Shown here: one piece after another, positions 5,701-9,393 of the stretch
Numbering within the stretch: position 1 is the stretch's first letter
Layout of the letters: the number at the start of each line of letters is the position of its first letter
Source of the DNA: Thermoleophilia bacterium
GTDB lineage: Bacteria > Actinomycetota > Thermoleophilia > RBG-16-64-13
NCBI GenBank assembly: GCA_016929985.1
Contig: JAFGIH010000691.1
Location: forward strand, 1 to 9,393
Length of the DNA stretch: 9,393 nucleotides
Reading direction: 5' to 3'
The notes under the pieces: generated by a model
Told to the model about the DNA's origin: nothing
Database searches by the model: none
Seen by the model: the letters and a program-made list of their open reading frames with translations, nothing else
Made by a program: the position numbers and the translations under genes

Positions 5701-6533
5701 GCGACCTCCTCGAACTCCGTGGCGTCAGCGTGTGCTACGGCGGGCGCGTGGCGCTCGACTCGGTATCGCTCATCATCCCGCACGGAGCGCAAGTGGCCGT
5801 GGTCGGTCCCAACGGCGCCGGCAAATCCACTCTCTTCAAGGCCATGATGGGCCTGATTCCTCTGCACAGCGGCGAGATGCTCATCCACGGCCGCCCTGCC
5901 GCCGAGTACCGCGATCCGGTGGCGTACGTGCCGCAGCGCGAGGAGGTCGACTGGCGTTTTCCGGTCACGGTGTTCGATGTGGTGGCCATGGGCAGGTATG
6001 GGCGAGGACGGTGGCTGAAGCGTCTCTCGGGTGAGGATCGCGAGGCGGTGCGCCGGAGTCTGGAACGCCTGGGCATCGGCGGTCTCGCCCAACGACCCAT
6101 CGGTGAGTTGTCCGGGGGTCAGCAGCAACGGGTGTTTCTCGCCCGTGCCCTGGCTCAGGAACCGCACGTCTTGCTTCTGGACGAGCCCTTCACGGGCGTG
6201 GACATCTCCACCCGGGAGGCCACCCTCGAATTACTCCAGAGCCTACGGGAACGCTCGGTCACGGTTCTGGTGTCGACGCACGACCTGGACCTCGCGTCGG
6301 GGAGATTCGACGAGGTGGTTCTTCTGAACGGCCGACTCGTCAGTGCGGGGAGTCCGCAAGAGGTCTTCACCCAGGAGCATCTGCATGCGGCTTTCGGTGG
6401 GCAGATGGTGGTCGTGGACGGCAAGATCATCGTGGTCGACCAGTGCTGCGGAGGGCATGGCCCTGTGGGTGGCACCGACGCCTGCAAATGCGACATGTGT
6501 GAAGAGGTCGACGCGGGGGCTGAACGGCTGTGA
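5697..6533 (+). CDS. znuC: Zinc/manganese ABC transporter ATP-binding protein with Cys-rich C-terminal tail
   Basis: This 278-residue ATPase powers the metal importer from the cytoplasmic face. All nucleotide-binding motifs are intact: Walker A GPNGAGKST (37-45), Q-loop Gln80, signature LSGGQ (138-142), Walker B LLLDEP (159-164) and the H-loop His195. The segment after the Q-loop, VDWRFPVTVFDVVAMGRYG, is typical of the Mn/Zn/Fe ABC ATPases. Unusually, after the normal end near residue 247 there is a tail with Cys250, Cys251, His254, Cys263, Cys265 and Cys268, ending in an acidic stretch; this could bind zinc. The start overlaps the lipoprotein stop (ATGA) and the end overlaps the permease start (GTGA), showing translational coupling. 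The metal is inferred from the binding protein. Confidence 0.93.
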   Translation: MSDLLELRGVSVCYGGRVALDSVSLIIPHGAQVAVVGPNGAGKSTLFKAMMGLIPLHSGEMLIHGRPAAEYRDPVAYVPQREEVDWRFPVTVFDVVAMGRYGRGRWLKRLSGEDREAVRRSLERLGIGGLAQRPIGELSGGQQQRVFLARALAQEPHVLLLDEPFTGVDISTREATLELLQSLRERSVTVLVSTHDLDLASGRFDEVVLLNGRLVSAGSPQEVFTQEHLHAAFGGQMVVVDGKIIVVDQCCGGHGPVGGTDACKCDMCEEVDAGAERL

Positions 6534-7384
6534 ACTGGTTGACCGAGCCGTTTGCCATGGGCTTCATGCAGAGGTCGCTCGCCGCTTCGTTGATAGTGGG
6601 CGTGGTTTGTGCGGTCATCGGATGCTACATAGTCCTGCGGTCCATGGCGTTCCTTGGGGATGCTCTCGCCCATGCCATCCTACCGGGCGTTGCAGTCGCC
6701 TATCTGGTGGGAGCTAACCTGCTGGCCGGAGCGCTCGTGGCGGGAGTGCTCGTGGCGGTGGGCATCAGCTTCGTTTCGCGTGCCGGCACGATCCGTGAAG
6801 ACACGGCCATAGGCATCTTCTTCGCAGCTGCGCTGGCCTTGGGCGTGGTGCTCATCAGCACCATGGACACGTACGCCGTCGACTTGGCGCACGTGCTGTT
6901 CGGCAACGTACTCGGAGTGAGCGCGACGGACCTGTGGATCACCGGTGGGTTGGCGGTCGTGGTGCTGGGGGCGATCGGTCTGCTGTACAAGCGGCTGCTC
7001 GTGGTGTCGTTCGATCCCGTCTTGGGGCAGACTCTGGGCCTGCGCACCCACGTGCTGCGCACCGGCTTGTTTCTCATGCTGGCCGCTACCATCGTGATCT
7101 CATTGCGGACGGTGGGCGTGGCGCTGGTCGCCGCTATGCTGGTCACTCCGCCTGCCGCCGCCTACCTTCTGACTCGCCGGCTGCCGGCGATGATGGCTGT
7201 ATCGGCCCTGATTGGGGTGGTGTCGGCGATCGGAGGGCTCTACGTGAGCTACTACCTCGACGTCTCCTCCGGCGGAGCTATGGTGCTGGTCGCCACTGGT
7301 ATCTTTATACTGACTTTCCTCTTCGCGCCGGGCAAGGGAGTGGTCTGGAGGGTACGCCGCCCCCAGAAGGTCAGAGCCAGCTGA
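6530..7384 (+). CDS. znuB: Zinc/manganese ABC transporter permease (ABC-3 family)
   Basis: This 284-residue integral membrane protein forms the transport channel, presumably as a dimer. I count eight or nine hydrophobic segments, at about residues 16-36, 44-60, 62-82, 93-110, 134-152, 175-192, 195-213, 218-238 and 248-266. ABC-3 family landmarks include RSMAFLGDALAHAILPGVA (37-55), which holds conserved acidic and His residues, a cytosolic EDTAIG (90-95), the LVTPPAAAYLLTRRL stretch (204-218) and SSGGAMVL (246-253). A basic C-terminus (RVRRPQK) faces the cytosol. It starts with GTG inside the ATPase stop. Its last 14 bp overlap the 3' end of the convergent carbonic anhydrase gene. Subunit order lipoprotein-ATPase-permease is complete, so the importer should be functional. 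Confidence 0.93.
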   Translation: MNWLTEPFAMGFMQRSLAASLIVGVVCAVIGCYIVLRSMAFLGDALAHAILPGVAVAYLVGANLLAGALVAGVLVAVGISFVSRAGTIREDTAIGIFFAAALALGVVLISTMDTYAVDLAHVLFGNVLGVSATDLWITGGLAVVVLGAIGLLYKRLLVVSFDPVLGQTLGLRTHVLRTGLFLMLAATIVISLRTVGVALVAAMLVTPPAAAYLLTRRLPAMMAVSALIGVVSAIGGLYVSYYLDVSSGGAMVLVATGIFILTFLFAPGKGVVWRVRRPQKVRAS

Positions 7385-7386
7385 CC
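7369..7386. terminator. Small hairpin at the convergent gene junction
   Basis: GGTCAG (7369-7374) and CTGACC (7381-7386) form a 6-bp stem with a 6-nt loop spanning the overlapping stop codons of the permease (+) and carbonic anhydrase (-) genes. It reads alike on both strands, so it could act in both directions. There is no T-run on either side, so this is a weak call. Confidence 0.3.
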
Positions 7387-7985
7387 AGACCCGTCGCCAG
7401 GTCGTACCACGCTCCCCGCACTGCCGACTGCCCCTCGGCGACCGCCTCGTTGATCACGGGACTGGCCAGGACCGCCTTGACCTGTGTCTCGACGTTCAGT
7501 CGGGCGCTGGTATCGACCAGACCCTCAGAGAGCGAGCAAGTCGAGCGGGCCGCCTCCACGGCAGGCTCGAGAGCCTTGAGCACCGTGCCGGTCGCCCCCT
7601 CAAGCTCGTCGAAGTGGCAGGAGCAGGCGCTGGTGACGGCTCCGCACGCGCTGTGTCCCATGACCAGGATCAGTGCGACTCCCAGGTGCTCCACGGCGTA
7701 CTCGAGGCTGCCCAGCACCGTATCGTCGACAACGTTACCGGCGACTCGGACCACGAATAGCTCTCCCAGGCCGCGGTCGAGGATGATCTCAGGCCCAACG
7801 CGGGAGTCTGAGCAGGCCAGCACCGCGACGCCGGGGCTCTGATCACAGACGAGGCTCGAGCGGACCTCAGGGCCCACTGGGGCCAGCCGAGGTCTACCCT
7901 CGGCGAAACGGCGATTGCCGTCGAGAAGCTCCGCGAGGATGTGCTCAAGCGGTTGGTTCGAATGCGTCATTTCGTGAGTGGACAT
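7371..7985 (-). CDS. Beta-class carbonic anhydrase
   Basis: The enzyme interconverts CO2 and bicarbonate in the cytoplasm using a catalytic zinc. In the 204-residue product the active-site set is complete: Cys58, Asp60 and Arg62 in ACSDSRV, and His111 and Cys114 in GHSACGA. Other family blocks are LLDGNRRFAEG (20-30), LGELFVVRVAGN (73-84) and GSLEYAVEHLG (92-102). Length is normal for prokaryotic beta enzymes. An extra Cys/His group, ACSCH (120-124), follows the active-site loop. ATG 7985 is chosen because a GGGAG site lies about 11 nt upstream; the in-frame ATG at 8039 would run through the 8011-8037 hairpin. The gene converges on the zinc-type importer and overlaps it by 14 bp, a suggestive but not proven link between zinc supply and a zinc enzyme. 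Confidence 0.94.
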   Translation of the reverse strand: MSTHEMTHSNQPLEHILAELLDGNRRFAEGRPRLAPVGPEVRSSLVCDQSPGVAVLACSDSRVGPEIILDRGLGELFVVRVAGNVVDDTVLGSLEYAVEHLGVALILVMGHSACGAVTSACSCHFDELEGATGTVLKALEPAVEAARSTCSLSEGLVDTSARLNVETQVKAVLASPVINEAVAEGQSAVRGAWYDLATGLVSWL

Positions 7986-8010
7986 CCGTTTCGTGTCTCC
8001 CTGGTAGGTC

Positions 8011-8037
8011 GGCGCCGGCGCGAATCGCGCCGGCGCC
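8011..8037 (-). terminator. Perfect 12-bp G+C hairpin upstream of the carbonic anhydrase gene
   Basis: GGCGCCGGCGCG (8011-8022) and CGCGCCGGCGCC (8026-8037) form a perfect 12-bp stem with a 3-nt loop. It lies 26 bp before the anhydrase start and 37 bp after the stop codon of the CBS-DUF294 gene, both on the minus strand. It may end the upstream transcript, although no T-run follows on either strand, or it may be a structured leader for the anhydrase mRNA. The structure is certain; the role is not. Confidence 0.55.
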
Positions 8038-8051
8038 ATGTCTTCACGCGG

Positions 8052-8067
8052 CTGAGTAACGACTCAG
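8052..8067 (-). terminator. Short hairpin just after the CBS-DUF294 gene
   Basis: CTGAGT (8052-8057) and ACTCAG (8062-8067) form a 6-bp stem with a 4-nt loop, 7 bp past the stop codon of the upstream minus-strand gene. With the stronger 8011-8037 stem it makes a tandem pair, which could together form a 3' end or terminator lacking a U-tract. Confidence 0.35.
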
Positions 8068-8073
8068 ACGGTC

Positions 8074-9393
8074 CTAGAACCCTACGATCCCGCCCAAGAA
8101 GTCATAACTCATCTTCTTGCGCAGGTCCTCGCTGACCGAGAAAAGGCGCTTGAGTCTGGCCTCCTCGGCGGAGGTCAGTTCTTCAGGCATGATCAGATTG
8201 CTCGGCTTCCCGTTTTCTTCGATCGCGATGGCCTGCCGGCGCAGTCTGATGCGCATCAAGGTTTCGTAGTCGGGCACGATCTCCTCGTACGACTCGCGGC
8301 TGAGGACGCCTCGGTCTCTCAATTCTGCCAGGCGATCCAGCGTGTTCGTGGAATCGATACGGTGCTTGAGAGCGTAGAGGCGGGCGAAGTTGACTATCGG
8401 CAGCAATGCTTCTTTCAGGCTCAGGGCCTTGGGGCCATCGCCTACGGAAGCCGTCTGGAGATTGCCCAAGATCGTCAACGGTGGCTTGTAGAGGAGCGCG
8501 TTCTGAGCGAAGTGCACGAAGAAGAGTGGGTAGGCCTGCATCTCGTCGAAGACCCATGTCCTGAGCTCGCGGGCGAGGTGCTGTTGACCGCTGACGCAAC
8601 GGAAGTCAAAGAGCATGTTCAGTTCGAGGAGCTCTTGCGGGTCTGCGTTGTGGATCCAGTGTCGGAATTGCTCGCGCCAGACCGAACGTGGTTGGTTCCA
8701 GCGTGGGTTCTTGGCCATCACGCCACCCTCGCAGTAGGCGTACCCCACTTGGTGGAGCCAATCTGAGACGAGTGTCCCGAGGGACAGGAAGTACTCGGTC
8801 GCTTCGGCGGCTTTGTCCTTCGGCGGGTCCTCATAGATCAGCGCGTTGTCTTGGTCGGTCAGCAGAGTCTGTTCCTCGCGGCCTTCGCTTCCCATGGTCA
8901 GGAAGGCGTAGGGCACCGGAGCGGGCCCCAGCTGGTCGGTGGCCATCGTCAGGAGTCTCTGAGCGACTCCGTCTGAGACGCTGGAGATGATGCGGTTGAT
9001 GTAGCGGGTGTCGGCGCCTGTGTCCACCACCGCCTTGACCAAGCCGGGGAGTCTCTCGTGAGCTTCGGTGATCTCGTCGAGGGAGGGCGCCCGGCCGATC
9101 GAGTCAGTGATGATGATCGAAGACGACTGTTGGTATTGCACCAGATCACGCAGGCGTATATGGCCCGTCAGCTTCCCGGTCTCGTCTTGGACCGCCAAGT
9201 GATCGATGTTCTTCTCCTGCATCTTGAGCAAGGCCTCGTAGACCGGGGCATCCTGAGCTATCGAGTCGACGGGCGCCGACATGATCGAGCGGATCGCGGC
9301 GTTGTGATCGAGATTCTCCGCCACCACTCGCTCGCGGAAATCATGATCGGTGACGATGCCCATCAGGTCGCCGTCGGGCCCTGTCACGAACAC
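8074..9393 (-). CDS. CBS-domain DUF294 nucleotidyltransferase-like signalling protein, 5' truncated
   Basis: The frame is open to the right edge, so the N-terminus is missing; 440 residues are visible. Residues 1-25 are the end of a first CBS domain (GDLMGIVTDHDFRERVV). Residues about 36-90 are a second one (SIMSAPVDSIAQDAPV to GHIRLRDLVQY). CBS pairs usually bind adenine nucleotides. A GlnD-like nucleotidyltransferase core (DUF294) follows, with GSEGREEQTLLTDQD (168-182); Asp180 and Asp182 are the probable metal ligands. The rest, to residue 440, is the alpha-helical DUF294_C region. Relatives often carry an N-terminal cyclic-nucleotide-binding domain, which would lie outside the window. The substrate is unknown for the family; a nucleotide-sensing regulatory role is inferred. 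It is on the same strand as the carbonic anhydrase but is separated from it by 88 bp with two hairpins, so co-transcription is doubtful. Confidence 0.88.
   Translation of the reverse strand: MFVTGPDGDLMGIVTDHDFRERVVAENLDHNAAIRSIMSAPVDSIAQDAPVYEALLKMQEKNIDHLAVQDETGKLTGHIRLRDLVQYQQSSSIIITDSIGRAPSLDEITEAHERLPGLVKAVVDTGADTRYINRIISSVSDGVAQRLLTMATDQLGPAPVPYAFLTMGSEGREEQTLLTDQDNALIYEDPPKDKAAEATEYFLSLGTLVSDWLHQVGYAYCEGGVMAKNPRWNQPRSVWREQFRHWIHNADPQELLELNMLFDFRCVSGQQHLARELRTWVFDEMQAYPLFFVHFAQNALLYKPPLTILGNLQTASVGDGPKALSLKEALLPIVNFARLYALKHRIDSTNTLDRLAELRDRGVLSRESYEEIVPDYETLMRIRLRRQAIAIEENGKPSNLIMPEELTSAEEARLKRLFSVSEDLRKKMSYDFLGGIVGF

Noticed and set aside
6155..6673. Antisense open frames across the transporter genes (also 4593-5255, 5646-6167 and 6700-7146)
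   Set aside because: They lie opposite genes with intact family motifs, show no recognisable domains, and are expected in G+C-rich DNA.
7986..8039. Upstream start for the carbonic anhydrase at 8039
   Set aside because: It would translate through the 12-bp hairpin, giving an Ala/Pro-rich stretch with no family similarity; ATG 7985 has a GGGAG site.

Overview
This window comes from a high-G+C bacterial chromosome and is gene-dense. Nearly all of it is coding, no gap exceeds about 230 bp, and there are no mobile elements, tRNAs, rRNAs or CRISPR arrays. Starts are ATG or GTG, often behind strong AGGAGG-type ribosome binding sites. G+C-rich codon use gives many long antisense shadow frames, which I have ignored. 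The gene mix (LeuC/LeuD-type dehydratase with an isocitrate-lyase-family lyase, long-form HisG, a lipoprotein-based metal ABC transporter, a CBS-DUF294 protein) suits a high-G+C Actinomycetota-like or deltaproteobacterial-like lineage. I cannot fix the phylum from this sequence alone.

Left block (2-2624, + strand): a C-C bond lyase of the isocitrate lyase/PEP mutase superfamily, cut by the left edge, is followed by the large and small subunits of an aconitase-superfamily hydro-lyase of the 3-isopropylmalate dehydratase type. All three read the same way, and the two subunits are almost contiguous. A lyase plus a two-subunit dehydratase is the same enzyme pair (Dml with DmdA/DmdB) that ends anaerobic nicotinate breakdown in Eubacterium barkeri: dimethylmaleate is hydrated to 2,3-dimethylmalate, which is cleaved to propionate and pyruvate. 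That assignment is inference; leucine biosynthesis or a methylcitrate-type branch are alternatives.

Middle block (2650-4612): a divergent DapB-like reductase (- strand) converges on the dehydratase genes. Across a 229-bp intergenic region it diverges from hisG, which encodes a 290-residue long-form ATP phosphoribosyltransferase behind a perfect TATAAT -10 box.

Right block (4756-7384, + strand): a translationally coupled three-gene metal ABC transporter (binding lipoprotein, ATPase, permease; ATGA and GTGA overlaps). The binding protein has a His-His-His-Asp ligand set, which points to zinc. The ATPase has an unusual Cys/His-rich C-terminal tail. A beta-carbonic anhydrase, itself a zinc enzyme, converges on the permease gene and overlaps its end by 14 bp. 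Upstream of the anhydrase on the same strand is a CBS-domain/DUF294 nucleotidyltransferase-like protein, cut by the right edge. Two hairpins, one a perfect 12-bp G+C stem, lie between these last two genes.

I see no wholly new multi-gene system. The points most worth following are the lyase/dehydratase module and its true substrate, the cysteine tail on the transporter ATPase, and the diverged DapB-like reductase.
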